A stretch of 64,000 nucleotides of DNA from an uncultured Clostridia bacterium (GCA_946186375.1 CAMHMZ010000002.1:62001-126000); one strand, 5' to 3'. Shown: positions 31,604-40,823, numbered from the stretch's first letter. Translations and numbers: made by a program. The notes: generated by a model from the letters alone, not told the origin.

Positions 31604-32794
31604 ATGTTGAAAAATACCGAGGATAAATTGACTTTCTATTATGCCGCGGTGCAGGCCGGGTTCTGGATGACCTGGTGCAGCGCGGTGAGCTATGCGGCCG
31701 TGTATCTGCAGGGCCTGGGCTACCGCAACGCCGAGCTCGGTCTGATCACCGCGGCCGGCAGTCTCTGCGGCGCGCTGCTCGGCACGAGCCTTTCCGACTG
31801 GATCGACCGGCAGCCGCGCGTCACGGCCGACCGGCTCGCGCTGCCGGTGCTCCTCGCGCAAGCCGCGGCGCTCGTGCTGCTGCTCTTCTTTCCCGTCAAG
31901 GGCGCCGTCTCGGCCGTCGGCTTTGCGCTGTACATGAGCTTTTCGGCCTCCGTCAACTCCCTCAACCTCAAGCTCTATTCCGACGCCGCCTACCGCGGCA
32001 CGGCGATCAATTACGGCTTTGCCCGCGGGATGGGCTCGCTGTTTTACGTGTTCGCCTCGCTGATTTTGGGCTTTGCCGTGGAGCGCACGTCTGTCCGCGC
32101 CGTGCCCGTCGCGGGGCTGCTGCTTTTCGTCTGGCAGCTCGCCGCGTTTCTGTGCTTTCGCCGGCACCTGCCTCCGGCCCAAACGAGCTCCGGCGGCAGC
32201 ACGGCCAAGGGCTCTCCCCTGCCGGTGTTCATCCGGAAGAACCGGCGCTTCTGCGTGCTGCTGCTTGGCACGGTGCTGATCTTCTTCGCGCACAACGTCG
32301 TGAGCAGCTACATGATCAACATCACGCGAAACGTCGGCGGCGACACGAGCACCATGGGCCTGCTCAACGGCTTCATGGCCGCCGTGGAGATCCCGGTGCT
32401 GGTCTTCTCCTCGGCGCTCTTCAGCAAAAGGAGCAATGCCTCCCTGCTGCGCGTGGCCTTTGTTTTCTTCGCGCTCAAGGCGGCAGCCATCGCCTTGGCG
32501 ACGAGCGTCCCGCTTTTGGGCGCGGCCTTCCTGTTGCAGGCACCGTCCTACGCGCTGTACACCGCTGCCATCGTCCCCTATGTCGCGCGGGTCGTGGCCT
32601 ATGAGGATTCGGCCAAGGCGCAGAGCCTCGCCTTTACAATGACGACGCTCGGCGGCGTGCTGGCCAACATCCTGGGCGGCTGGATGTTCGACGGGCTCAG
32701 TGTGAAAAACGTTCTCTGGATCGCCTGCGCCGTCTCTGTTCTGGGCGCCGCTGTCGCCGTTTCCGGCGTGCAGAGCCGCACCGTCAAAAAATAA
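31604..32794 (+). CDS. MFS transporter (MFS_1-like/LacY-like clade)
   Basis: 396 aa from MLKNTEDKLTFYYAAVQAGF; the ATG at 31559 is next to the predicted transcription start. Twelve hydrophobic helices are apparent, with the loop 2-3 motif TSLSDWIDRQPR in place of GxLaDrxGrk. The layout resembles the PF12832 MFS_1-like family of nucleoside or sugar symporters. No substrate can be read from the sequence. The gene is single and ends in a strong bidirectional terminator shared with the LysR gene. Confidence 0.85.
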   Translation: MLKNTEDKLTFYYAAVQAGFWMTWCSAVSYAAVYLQGLGYRNAELGLITAAGSLCGALLGTSLSDWIDRQPRVTADRLALPVLLAQAAALVLLLFFPVKGAVSAVGFALYMSFSASVNSLNLKLYSDAAYRGTAINYGFARGMGSLFYVFASLILGFAVERTSVRAVPVAGLLLFVWQLAAFLCFRRHLPPAQTSSGGSTAKGSPLPVFIRKNRRFCVLLLGTVLIFFAHNVVSSYMINITRNVGGDTSTMGLLNGFMAAVEIPVLVFSSALFSKRSNASLLRVAFVFFALKAAAIALATSVPLLGAAFLLQAPSYALYTAAIVPYVARVVAYEDSAKAQSLAFTMTTLGGVLANILGGWMFDGLSVKNVLWIACAVSVLGAAVAVSGVQSRTVKK

Positions 32795-32808
32795 AAATCA
32801 AAAACGAT

Positions 32809-32852
32809 AAAACACCGGCTGTGGAAAAGGCGTTCTCCACAGCCGGTGTTTT
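32809..32852. terminator. Bidirectional terminator between MFS and LysR genes
   Basis: 17-bp stem AAAACACCGGCTGTGGA / TCCACAGCCGGTGTTTT; its right arm touches the lysR stop codon. Confidence 0.85.
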
Positions 32853-33735
32853 ATATCCCCGATGCTGCCTGCTGCAGCACCTCCGTAAGGCGCTCGATGA
32901 GCTCGCGATTCTTGTCCTCCTTGCGGCAGATCAGGTTGAGGGCGATCTGCGTTTCCGGCAGCAGCGCCACCGCGGCCACGCCAAAGCGCCGGGCCAGAGA
33001 GGCCGGGCCGAGCGCGCAGCCGCGCCCGTTTCTCACCATGGTCATCACCGTGCCGATATCGTCGGCACGCAGGACGCGTGAGACAGAAAAACCGTATTTT
33101 TTGCTGACAAGGCTCATCTCCGCGTCGTCCACCGAGCCCTTCGGCCCGCAGACCACGGTTTTGCCATCGAGAAAAGTAAAGGGCAGCGCCTCCGGGCATC
33201 GCGCAGCCTGCTCGACAGACAGGAGGATGCATTGCCGCTCGGTCAAAAGCGGGACGATGTGCAGCCTTTCGAGCCGCGAGGCCGCGGGCGGCAGGCGGCA
33301 GATCGCCAGATCCATGCGCCGCTCCTCCAGCGCCTCCGGCACGTTGCGGTACATGTCTGTAATGAAGCTGACGCTCGTGGTCGGGTGGCGGTCGAAGTAA
33401 TCCAATACGGGCTTGGCCAGCCCGTTCGACTGCGCGCGCACGTCGAAGCCGATGCGGATCGTATCGTACATGGCGCCCTTGAGCTCCGCGCTGTGGGAGA
33501 GCAGCTCCTCCCAGGCAGAGACCGCCTTTTCGGCATGGCGGCAAAAGCTTGAGCCCGCCTCCGTCAGCGCCACCCCCTGCGGTGAGCGGCGAAACAGACG
33601 GCAGTCCAGCTCCTCCTCGAGCGCTCTGAGCTGCGCCGAGAGCGCCGGCTGTGAGAGATACAGCGCGGCCGCCGCCTTGGAAATGCTGCCGCAGCGGGCG
33701 ATCTCCAGCACATACTGGGCCTGTTGGATGGTCAT
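32851..33735 (-). CDS. LysR family transcriptional regulator
   Basis: 294 aa from MTIQQAQYVLEIARCG, with a G-rich RBS upstream. Residues 1-60 are the winged HTH (SISKAAAALYLSQPALSAQLRALEEELDCRLFRR). Residues ~90-290 form the two-lobed effector domain (TIRIGFDVRAQ, DLAICRLPPAA). It is transcribed divergently from iorA-iorB, the usual arrangement for a LysR regulator and its target, and an ATAAG-N5-CTTAT site lies just in front of its start codon. The inducer, perhaps an aryl pyruvate or aromatic amino acid, is inferred from context only. Confidence 0.92.
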   Translation of the reverse strand: MTIQQAQYVLEIARCGSISKAAAALYLSQPALSAQLRALEEELDCRLFRRSPQGVALTEAGSSFCRHAEKAVSAWEELLSHSAELKGAMYDTIRIGFDVRAQSNGLAKPVLDYFDRHPTTSVSFITDMYRNVPEALEERRMDLAICRLPPAASRLERLHIVPLLTERQCILLSVEQAARCPEALPFTFLDGKTVVCGPKGSVDDAEMSLVSKKYGFSVSRVLRADDIGTVMTMVRNGRGCALGPASLARRFGVAAVALLPETQIALNLICRKEDKNRELIERLTEVLQQAASGI

Positions 33736-33750
33736 AAGCAAGCCCCCGGT

Positions 33751-33765
33751 ATAAGAGTTTCTTAT
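33751..33765. promoter_or_regulatory. Candidate LysR-type binding site (T-N11-A)
   Basis: ATAAGAGTTTCTTAT is a dyad with the T-N11-A pattern typical of LysR regulators, placed 15 nt upstream of the lysR start and about 200 nt upstream of iorA. Confidence 0.5.
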
Positions 33766-33962
33766 GTCCCTATCTTAACATACTATTTCTCTTTCGGCAA
33801 GTCATTCTTTACAATAAAGTAGTGTGAAAGCAAGGTCGCTTTCGTGACATTTGATCGAACGGAGCGTCTCCCGCGGACGCGGGATCCCGCCGCGGCTTTC
33901 ACGCGCCGCCTGCGGCGGAAGTTCTGTAATTCGTCAATCAATGAGAGGAGGGAGCCTTCCCC

Positions 33963-35720
33963 ATGGAAAAGCATCTCTTGTCCGGCAATGAGGCCATTGC
34001 CCGCGGCGCTTATGAGGCAGGCGTCAAGGTCTGCTCTGCTTATCCCGGCACTCCCAGCACGGAGATCTTTGAGTCTCTGCCCCAGTATAAGGACGCCCTT
34101 TACTGCGAATGGGCGCCGAACGAGAAGGTCGCCACGGAGGTCGCCTACGGCGCGGCCATCGGCGGCGTGCGCAGCCTCTGCGCCATGAAGCACGTCGGGC
34201 TGAACGTGGCGGCCGATCCGCTGTTCACGGCGGCCTACAACGGCGTCAACGGCGGCTTTGTGATCGTGACGGCCGACGACCCCAGCATGCACTCGTCGCA
34301 GAATGAGCAGGACAACCGCTACTACGCCCGCGCCGCCAAGGTCGCGCTGATCGAGCCCTCGGACTCGCAGGAATGCATCGACTTTCTGAAAGAGGCCTAC
34401 CGCATCTCCGAACGCTTCGACATGCCGGTCATCTTCCGCACGACGACCAACATCTCTCACTCCAAGAGCCTTGTCACCTTTTCAGGGCGCGAGGAGCCGG
34501 AGCCCATCGCCTACAAGCGCAACGCCGGGAAATTCAGCTGCTCCCCCGCCAACGCCTACCGCAATCACCCGAAGGTGGAGAAAAACCTCCGCGCGCTGGC
34601 GGAATACGGGAACTGCTGCCCGATCAACAAGCTGGAGCTGCGCGGCGGCAAGGTCGGCGTCATCACCGCCTCCGTGGCCTATCAGTATGCCAAAGACGTC
34701 TTCCCGGAGGACACCTCCTTTTTGAAGCTCGGCCTCACCTGGCCCCTCCCGATGGATCTCATCCGGGACTTTGCCTCCAGGGTCGAAAAGCTCTACGTCA
34801 TCGAGGAGCTGGAGGGCTTCATGGAGCAGGAGATCCGCGCGGCGGGCATCGAGTGCGTGGGCAAGGAGCTCGTAAGCAACATGTACGAGCTCAACCCCCA
34901 GCGCCTGCGCGAGCTGCTCTTCGGCGTCAAGCCCGAGACGAAGGCGCTCGGCGTCGCGCCGGTGTCGCGTCCGCCTACGCTCTGCCCGGGCTGCCCGCAC
35001 CGCGGCTTTTTCTATACGATGTCCAAGGGCAAGGATTTCGTGATCGCCGGGGATATCGGCTGTTACACGCTCGGCGCTAACGCCCCCCTGAGCGCCATGG
35101 ACACCTGCATCTGCATGGGCGGCGGCTTCTCCGTCGGCATGGGCATGAGCAAGGCCTTCGAGCTCAGCGGCCAGAAGAAAAAGGTCTTCGGCGTCGTCGG
35201 CGACTCGACCTTCTTCCACAGCGGCATGACCGGCGCTGCCGAGATCCTGTACAACAAGGGCCATATGATTCCGGTCGTCCTCGACAATCACATCACCGGC
35301 ATGACCGGCCACCAGGATAACCCCGGCAGCGGCTACACCCTGCAGGGCGAGATCGCCGCGGCCATCAAGATCGAAGACGTGCTGCACGCCTACGGCTACG
35401 AGAATGTGATCATCGTCGACCCGCAGGATCTGAGTGCCATGCAGAAGGCCGTCGACGACGCGCTCGCCTCCGAAGTCCCGGCCGCCATCATCGCCCGCCG
35501 TCCCTGCCTGCTCATCAAGCGCATCAAGCACGATCTGGCGCAGTGCGAGGTGGACACGGCCAAGTGCATCGGCTGCAAAAAGTGTCTGAGCGTCGGCTGT
35601 CCGGCCGTGATGGTACGGGATAAAAAGTCCTCGATCGATCCGACGCAGTGCGTAGGCTGCACGCTCTGCGCGCAGGTCTGTCCGGTCGGAGCGATCACGA
35701 GAAAGGAGAAGAAGGCATGA
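33963..35720 (+). CDS. iorA: Indolepyruvate ferredoxin oxidoreductase, alpha subunit
   Basis: 585 aa. It begins MEKHLLSGNEAIARGAYEAG, the pyrimidine-binding domain that contacts thiamine diphosphate. The TPP-binding core has GDIGCYTLG and GVVGDSTFFHSGM. The C-terminal ferredoxin domain carries two clusters, CIGCKKCLSVGCP and CVGCTLCAQVCP. With IorB it converts aryl pyruvates (from Trp, Phe, Tyr transamination) to aryl-acetyl-CoA and reduced ferredoxin, in the cytoplasm under anaerobic conditions. GAGGAGGGAG precedes the start. A full-length enzyme in a two-gene operon. Confidence 0.97.
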   Translation: MEKHLLSGNEAIARGAYEAGVKVCSAYPGTPSTEIFESLPQYKDALYCEWAPNEKVATEVAYGAAIGGVRSLCAMKHVGLNVAADPLFTAAYNGVNGGFVIVTADDPSMHSSQNEQDNRYYARAAKVALIEPSDSQECIDFLKEAYRISERFDMPVIFRTTTNISHSKSLVTFSGREEPEPIAYKRNAGKFSCSPANAYRNHPKVEKNLRALAEYGNCCPINKLELRGGKVGVITASVAYQYAKDVFPEDTSFLKLGLTWPLPMDLIRDFASRVEKLYVIEELEGFMEQEIRAAGIECVGKELVSNMYELNPQRLRELLFGVKPETKALGVAPVSRPPTLCPGCPHRGFFYTMSKGKDFVIAGDIGCYTLGANAPLSAMDTCICMGGGFSVGMGMSKAFELSGQKKKVFGVVGDSTFFHSGMTGAAEILYNKGHMIPVVLDNHITGMTGHQDNPGSGYTLQGEIAAAIKIEDVLHAYGYENVIIVDPQDLSAMQKAVDDALASEVPAAIIARRPCLLIKRIKHDLAQCEVDTAKCIGCKKCLSVGCPAVMVRDKKSSIDPTQCVGCTLCAQVCPVGAITRKEKKA

Positions 35721-36295
35721 GCACGAAAAGCGCGATCCTCGTCGGCGTCGGCGGCCAGGGAGCCATTCTGACGGCCAAGGTGCTCGTCAACGGTCTCATG
35801 AAGGCCGGCTATGACGTCAAAATGTCCGAGGTACACGGCATGAGCCAGCGCGGCGGCAGCGTATCCACGCAGGTCCACTGGGGCGACAAGGTCTACTCCC
35901 CCGTCATCGGACACGGAGCGGCCGATCTGCTCGTCGCCTTTGAAAAGATGGAGGCTGTGCGCTACGCCCCCTTCCTCAAGTCGGACGGCGTAGCCGTCAT
36001 CAACGACTACGCGCTGCCCTCGGCCACGATCGCGGCGGGCCTGGCCGAATACCCGGAGGGCTGTCTCGAGGCCATGCAGGCCAATTACCGCTGCTTTACG
36101 CTCAACGCGGCCGAGATCGCCGCCGGGCTCGGCAGCCCCAAATGCATGAACATCGTCCTTTTCGGCGCGATGACCCGGGCGCTGCACTTCGGCGAGATCG
36201 ACTGGGAGAGCGTCATCCGTGAAACGGTGCCGCAGAAGTTCGTCGAGCTGAACCTCGCGGCCTTCCGCGCCGGCCGCGACGCCGTGAAGGAGTAA
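35717..36295 (+). CDS. iorB: Indolepyruvate oxidoreductase, beta subunit
   Basis: 192 aa from MSTKSAILVGVGGQGAILTA, whose ATG overlaps the iorA stop; the ORF-track extension lies inside iorA. It is the gamma/beta-type 2-oxoacid:acceptor oxidoreductase domain with GGQG and SEVHGMSQRGGSV. It completes the indolepyruvate:ferredoxin oxidoreductase heterodimer. Together the operon suits a proteolytic anaerobe that ferments aromatic amino acids. Confidence 0.96.
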   Translation: MSTKSAILVGVGGQGAILTAKVLVNGLMKAGYDVKMSEVHGMSQRGGSVSTQVHWGDKVYSPVIGHGAADLLVAFEKMEAVRYAPFLKSDGVAVINDYALPSATIAAGLAEYPEGCLEAMQANYRCFTLNAAEIAAGLGSPKCMNIVLFGAMTRALHFGEIDWESVIRETVPQKFVELNLAAFRAGRDAVKE

Positions 36296-36309
36296 GATAA
36301 CGACAAATT

Positions 36310-36540
36310 CGGAATGCGGAATGCGGAATGAAGAGAAACGAAGGCCGTTGTAGGGGCCGATCCCCTGATCGGCCCGCAAATCCGACCTGCACAGGCGGGG
36401 CGATGAGGGAAAAGGCGCTCGCGCTGCCGGTGGCAGAAAAAGCGAGCAGCCTTTTACCGCAGCGGTCGAAAAACCGAAGGCCCAGCGTGAGCCCGAACGG
36501 TTTTTCGGGCACCGCAAGGCGGATTCGCCCCCTACGATAT
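36310..36540. repeat. MITE-like intergenic palindromic element
   Basis: This begins with three direct copies of GGAATGC/GGAATGA, then a stretch bounded by imperfect inverted repeats (GTAGGGGCCGAT on the left at 36350; CGCCCCCTAC on the right, ending 36534). Inside are strong hairpins: GGGCCGATC/GATCGGCCC and CGAAAAACCG/CGGTTTTTCG. No protein coding is credible. The 344-nt gap between iorB and the MBL gene holds this element, the CTGAAAACTGAAAACT repeat (36576) and the terminator. Confidence 0.6.
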
Positions 36541-36591
36541 CACATAAACAGATCGCTAAATCCCCGTTTTCCTTTCTGAAAACTGAAAACT

Positions 36592-36641
36592 AAAAAACCA
36601 CAGGGCTGTGAAAACTTGTTTTCACAGCCCTGTGGTTTTTT
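36592..36641. terminator. Bidirectional terminator before the MBL-fold gene end
   Basis: Perfect 23-bp stem AAAAAACCACAGGGCTGTG... with CTTG loop and TTTTTT. It ends the minus-strand ABC operon and could stop iorAB read-through. Confidence 0.88.
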
Positions 36642-37623
36642 AGGCGATGTATTCCCAGGAAAGCTTTCCCGCAGCGCCGACGGTTATGACCAGGGCGCTG
36701 TGGGGCGGGATGCTCTCCCCTTCCACCGGCGGGCAGTCGGAGAAGAGGCGGACGGCGCCGCGCTCGGCGATGAGGCGCATGAGCCCCGGCTCGGCGCTGT
36801 TGTAGCGCCGGTCGCTGCTGGCGCAGCAGACGACGGCCTTCGGCTGCACGGCGTCCAGAAGCGCCGCGTCCGCGCCGTCGCGCTGGCCGTGATGGCCCAC
36901 CTTAAAGAGATCGGCGCGCAGCAGTGCGGGATCAATATCGCCGTAGCCCGCGAGGTTCGTATCCCCCGGCAGGAGGATTCGCGTTCCTTTGTAGTCAAGC
37001 AGCAGGATGACGCTGCGGTTATTCAGCATGGCGTCGAGGGCGTTGAGCTTTTTCAGAAAAGCCTCTTCGTCCGTCTCCGCGTACAGTGCCTCAAAGCGCG
37101 TCAGCAGATCGGCAAGCTGCTGCTCCGACGGGCCGAGCACCGTGCAGCGCAGGCCCTGGCAGAGCTCCCCGCTCCAGCCGGGGCGAGGCACCGAAACGGC
37201 TCCTCCGGCCTCCTCCGTCTCCCGGCTGAGGGAGGCGCAGTCGTTGAGGGCATGCAGGAATTTGTCCTGGGACATATTCCGCGCCAGAGACACGTCCAGC
37301 CTTCGCATGGAGCGGCAAAAAACTGGCGGCAGCGTCTGCCAAAGCTTTTTCGGCGGCAGCAGGCGTGCGGCATTCAGAAGGCCGCTGACATGATCCTCGT
37401 GGGGATGGGTGTTCACCATGAGGTCGATGTGCTTTGTCCCCTCCCGGCGCAGATAGTCCGCGATCGGAAGGCGGCCGCTCTCGCCGACAAACTCGGTCTC
37501 GTCCGCCCCGCCGCCGTCGATGAGCATGGTGAACGTGCCCGCTGGGAAAGCCGGATCCGGACATTCGAGCAAAATCGCCTCGCCGTAGCCGACGTTGACA
37601 AAGGTGAGTTTCAACTCTTCCAT
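36640..37623 (-). CDS. MBL-fold hydrolase (ComEC/Rec2 C-terminal-like)
   Basis: 327 aa. It starts MEELKLTFVNVGYGEAILLE, matching the start of ComEC-type metallo-beta-lactamase domains, and has the metal motif THPHEDHVSG (HxHxDH) and later GDTNLAGYGD and KVGHHGQRDGAD. There is no signal peptide or membrane segment, so it is a free cytosolic hydrolase. Substrates of this subgroup (nucleic acid or phosphodiester?) are not fixed. It is the last gene of the LacI-regulated ABC transporter run, 4 nt after the permease gene. Confidence 0.82.
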   Translation of the reverse strand: MEELKLTFVNVGYGEAILLECPDPAFPAGTFTMLIDGGGADETEFVGESGRLPIADYLRREGTKHIDLMVNTHPHEDHVSGLLNAARLLPPKKLWQTLPPVFCRSMRRLDVSLARNMSQDKFLHALNDCASLSRETEEAGGAVSVPRPGWSGELCQGLRCTVLGPSEQQLADLLTRFEALYAETDEEAFLKKLNALDAMLNNRSVILLLDYKGTRILLPGDTNLAGYGDIDPALLRADLFKVGHHGQRDGADAALLDAVQPKAVVCCASSDRRYNSAEPGLMRLIAERGAVRLFSDCPPVEGESIPPHSALVITVGAAGKLSWEYIA

Positions 37624-37627
37624 AGTG

Positions 37628-38524
37628 TCAGCCCATGGCGCGCTTGATGTAGGCGCTGGCGAGAATGAGGACGATGACCGTCATGACGATGGCGCCGGCG
37701 CTGCCGAAGCCAAAGTCAAAGACCTTGATGCCGGTGTTATATAGATACTGGGTGATCGTCGTCGTGCTGTTGGCAGGGCCGCCGCCGGTGAGGAGGTTGA
37801 CCTTGTCGAACAGACGGAAGCTGTCGATCGTGCGCAGAAGGGCGCAGAGAGCCAGTGAGTTTTTGATATTGGGGATCGTGATATAGATCAGCGTTTCAAA
37901 GGTAGTGGCGCCTTCGATCTTCGCTGCCTCATACTGATCCTGCGGCACGGCCTGCAGCGAGGCGTAGAGCAGCAGGAACACGAAGGGCGAGGACTGCCAG
38001 ATATCGATCAGCAGCAGCAGAGGGAAGGCGGTCCGGATGTCCGAAAACCAGTTGTAAACCGGCAGATGGAGCGAATTGAGCGCCTGGTTGATGATGCCAT
38101 AGTTCGGGGAGAGCATCATACGCCAGCTCAAAGCGACCGTGACCGTGGGCAGCAGATAAGGCAGCAGCAGCAGCGTGCGCAGCAGACGCTGACCCTTCCG
38201 CAGGCTGTTGACGAAGGTCGCCATGATGAAGCCGAAGAGCATCTCAAAGATCACGGCAAAGATCGTGAACTTGACCGTGTTCCAGATGGCCTTGCGGAAA
38301 TACTCGTTGCCCAGGAGCTTGGTATAGTTTTTGAGCCCGATGAAGTGCGCCGGGTTCTTCAGCACCTTCAGCAGGTTATAGTCCGTCAGGCTGTAATAAA
38401 AGGTAAAAATCAGCGGGTAGGCCGTCAGGATCAAAAGGACGATCAGCGTGGGCGTGATCATCGAGACGCCGAAGCGCCTGGTCTGTGTCGCGCCGCTGAC
38501 CAGTCTGTCTCCGTGTTTATTCAT
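37628..38524 (-). CDS. Carbohydrate ABC transporter permease (MalF/UgpA-like)
   Basis: 298 aa from MNKHGDRLVSGATQTRRF with GGGAGG 9 nt upstream; 48 extra residues in the ORF track are leader. Six membrane helices, with the binding-protein-dependent permease EAA loop (EAAKIEGATTFETLIYITIPNI) that docks on the ATPase. It imports an unidentified sugar with the neighbouring permease and solute-binding protein. No ATPase gene lies in this cluster, so an ATPase made elsewhere, such as the one at 47200, must energise it. Confidence 0.93.
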   Translation of the reverse strand: MNKHGDRLVSGATQTRRFGVSMITPTLIVLLILTAYPLIFTFYYSLTDYNLLKVLKNPAHFIGLKNYTKLLGNEYFRKAIWNTVKFTIFAVIFEMLFGFIMATFVNSLRKGQRLLRTLLLLPYLLPTVTVALSWRMMLSPNYGIINQALNSLHLPVYNWFSDIRTAFPLLLLIDIWQSSPFVFLLLYASLQAVPQDQYEAAKIEGATTFETLIYITIPNIKNSLALCALLRTIDSFRLFDKVNLLTGGGPANSTTTITQYLYNTGIKVFDFGFGSAGAIVMTVIVLILASAYIKRAMG

Positions 38525-38630
38525 AGCGGGGTACCTCCCGTCAGAGGATGAATGATCCGGTTTGGAAGGAAGCGGCCGGGGCCGCTTCCTTCCCTGCTGG
38601 GGTAAAAGCTTGTAAAGAATAAGCGTCAGC

Positions 38631-39944
38631 TTACCAGGTGATGTCGGACTCGAGGTGAGCCTGCGCATCGGCCAGGCCCTGCTCCACGGTCTTCGTGCCG
38701 GCGATGATGTTGCTCATCTCCGTGCCGATGATCTCATACATTTCGGGCCACTGGGGGATGACCGGACGGTACTTGCCGTTCTCGAGAGCAGCGCAGACGA
38801 CCTTGAACTCGGGGTGGGCCGCCAGAACTTCCTCGTTCTGCAGAGCGGAGTAGCGGCAGGGCACGCCGCCGTCGGGAACCGTGCTGAGCTGCACGTCCTT
38901 ATCCATGATGTAGCTCAGGAGCTTCGCAGCAAGCTCGGGGTGCGTGGTGTTGGCCGGCACGCCGACGGTCCAGATGCCGTAGACGTTGGCGAGATGAGCC
39001 TCGTCGCCCTCGTGAGCAACGCCGGTGATGGCGCCGTACTCAGAGCCGGTATTCTCGGGAGACCACCAGCCGGGCCAGCCGATGCCCATGGCGCCGGCGC
39101 CGCTCTCGATGGTAGCCTTCAGGTCATCACGGACCTCGGCGTCGCCGGTGGCGATCAGCTCGAGATAGAAGTCCATGGCAGCCTTGAACTCGGGGGTGTT
39201 CACGCTGGGAGCGCCGTTGTCGTCAAGGACCCAGCCGCCGAAGCTGAGCAGGATGGGCAGGAAGTCGGTGACATAGTTGCTGTTGGAGTCGCCGCGGTAG
39301 ATGAAGCCCTTCTTGCCGGCGTCCTGCGCGGCCTTGCAGATCTTCAGCATGTCGTCCATGTTGGCGATGGTGTCGCCGGTGTAGCCGGCAGCCTCAACCA
39401 GAGCCTTGTTGTACAGCAGGACCGTCACGTTCCCGTAGTAGGGAGCGAAGTAGGTCTGGCCGTCGATGACGCAGACGGCGGTGGTGGCGGGGATGATGTC
39501 GTCGTCCAGCGCATAGCCGAGCTCGGTCAGGTTGGCCATGACGCCGTTGCTGGCGAAGTCGGCCGTCCAGGAGCCGTCGACCATGACGAGGTCATAGGTA
39601 CCGGCAGCGTTGATGGCGTCCATCGCGATGTTGTTGCGCAGATCCGCCTCGTCGAGCTTGAGAACTTCGATGGAGACATTGTTCTCCGCCTCAAACGCGG
39701 GCAGGCACTTCTCGATGACGTCGGCATAGGTGCCGCTGCGCAGAGCGATCGTCATCTTGACAGCCTCGGCAGGAGCCTCGGCAGGAGCTTCGGCAGGGGC
39801 CTCGGCGGGAGCTTCGGCAGGAGCCTCGGCGGGGGCTTCGGCGGGAGCCTCAGCAGGGGCTTCGGCAGGGGCGGCCTGCTGACCGCAGGCAGCGAGAGCG
39901 AAGACCATGGCAAGCGCCAGAAGCAGGGCAAGCAGCTTTTTCAT
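38631..39944 (-). CDS. Carbohydrate ABC transporter solute-binding lipoprotein
   Basis: 437 aa. Signal peptide with lipobox LAAC followed by about ten tandem EAPA repeats (residues ~28-62), a flexible tether, then an extracellular solute-binding family 1 fold (TYDLVMVDGSWTADF, YYGNVTVLLYNKALVEAAGY, GWPGWW). It captures sugar outside the membrane. The EAPA tract is encoded by a 12-nt repeat and may vary in length between strains. It lies between two permease genes of the same transporter. Confidence 0.92.
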   Translation of the reverse strand: MKKLLALLLALAMVFALAACGQQAAPAEAPAEAPAEAPAEAPAEAPAEAPAEAPAEAPAEAVKMTIALRSGTYADVIEKCLPAFEAENNVSIEVLKLDEADLRNNIAMDAINAAGTYDLVMVDGSWTADFASNGVMANLTELGYALDDDIIPATTAVCVIDGQTYFAPYYGNVTVLLYNKALVEAAGYTGDTIANMDDMLKICKAAQDAGKKGFIYRGDSNSNYVTDFLPILLSFGGWVLDDNGAPSVNTPEFKAAMDFYLELIATGDAEVRDDLKATIESGAGAMGIGWPGWWSPENTGSEYGAITGVAHEGDEAHLANVYGIWTVGVPANTTHPELAAKLLSYIMDKDVQLSTVPDGGVPCRYSALQNEEVLAAHPEFKVVCAALENGKYRPVIPQWPEMYEIIGTEMSNIIAGTKTVEQGLADAQAHLESDITW

Positions 39945-39973
39945 GTGTTTTCCTCCTGATTTAAAATATTCTG

Positions 39974-40810
39974 TTATCCTTTCACAGCACCGCTTGACAA
40001 ACCGGAGATCAAGTAGTTCTGTGCAAAGATCACAAACAAGGTGATGGGGATGACGGAGATGACGCCGCCCGCGGCCACAAGGCCGAAGTTCGTCGCGGCG
40101 TCGTCCGCGCTCAGCAGCGCCAGCGCCAGCGGGATCGTGCTGTTGGCGGGGCTGCGCGTGAAGATGACCGTGTAGGTGTATTCATTCCAGGCGTACATGA
40201 ACGAGAGCATGGCGACGGCCGCGATGCCGGGCAGGACCAGCGGCAGGACGATGCGCGTGAACATCTTCCATTCACTCGCGCCGTCGACCTTGGCGCTCTC
40301 CTCCACCTCCTCGGGCAGATCCTGGAAGAAGCTGATGAGGAACCAGATGATGAGCGGGACGTTGATGAGGACACAAGCCAGCATGACGGGCAGCTTCGTG
40401 TTGAGGATGCCGATCTTGTTGAACATGATGTAGAGCGGGATCGTGAAGGCCACCGGCGGCAGCACACGCACCAGCAGCACCCAGTAGGTCAGCGGACGCT
40501 TGAGCCCGAAGCGGAAGCGGCGGCGCGCCAGGATATAGGCGCAGCAGATGCCGACCACCAGCGAAATGACGAGCGAGCCGAGCGTCGTCTGCAGGCTGTT
40601 GACGATCGCCGTGCCGAAGCCCTTTGAGGCAAAGAGCTCCTTGAAGTGCACGAGCGTCAGCCCGCGCGGGATGAGCGAAATGGAACCGACCATTTCGTTC
40701 GACACGCGAAAGCCCATCACGAGCAGCCAATAGATCGGGAAAAGCGCAATGATCAGCAAAAGCGCCACGCCGATCCATTTTGCGATCCGGATCCCCAGTT
40801 TTTCCTTCAT
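39974..40810 (-). CDS. Carbohydrate ABC transporter permease (MalG/UgpE-like)
   Basis: 278 aa with six membrane helices starting IGVALLLIIALFPIYWLLVMG. The EAA loop is EESAKVDGASEWKMFTRIVLPLVLPG. It is the second permease of the LacI-linked transporter. It starts 13 nt after the lacI stop codon, so regulator and transporter likely share one transcript. Confidence 0.93.
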   Translation of the reverse strand: MKEKLGIRIAKWIGVALLLIIALFPIYWLLVMGFRVSNEMVGSISLIPRGLTLVHFKELFASKGFGTAIVNSLQTTLGSLVISLVVGICCAYILARRRFRFGLKRPLTYWVLLVRVLPPVAFTIPLYIMFNKIGILNTKLPVMLACVLINVPLIIWFLISFFQDLPEEVEESAKVDGASEWKMFTRIVLPLVLPGIAAVAMLSFMYAWNEYTYTVIFTRSPANSTIPLALALLSADDAATNFGLVAAGGVISVIPITLFVIFAQNYLISGLSSGAVKG

Positions 40811-40823
40811 GGATGTCCCTCCC

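Noticed and set aside
37091-37564. 157-aa minus-strand ORF within the MBL-fold gene
   Set aside because: Out-of-frame shadow of the MBL gene, no RBS or motif.
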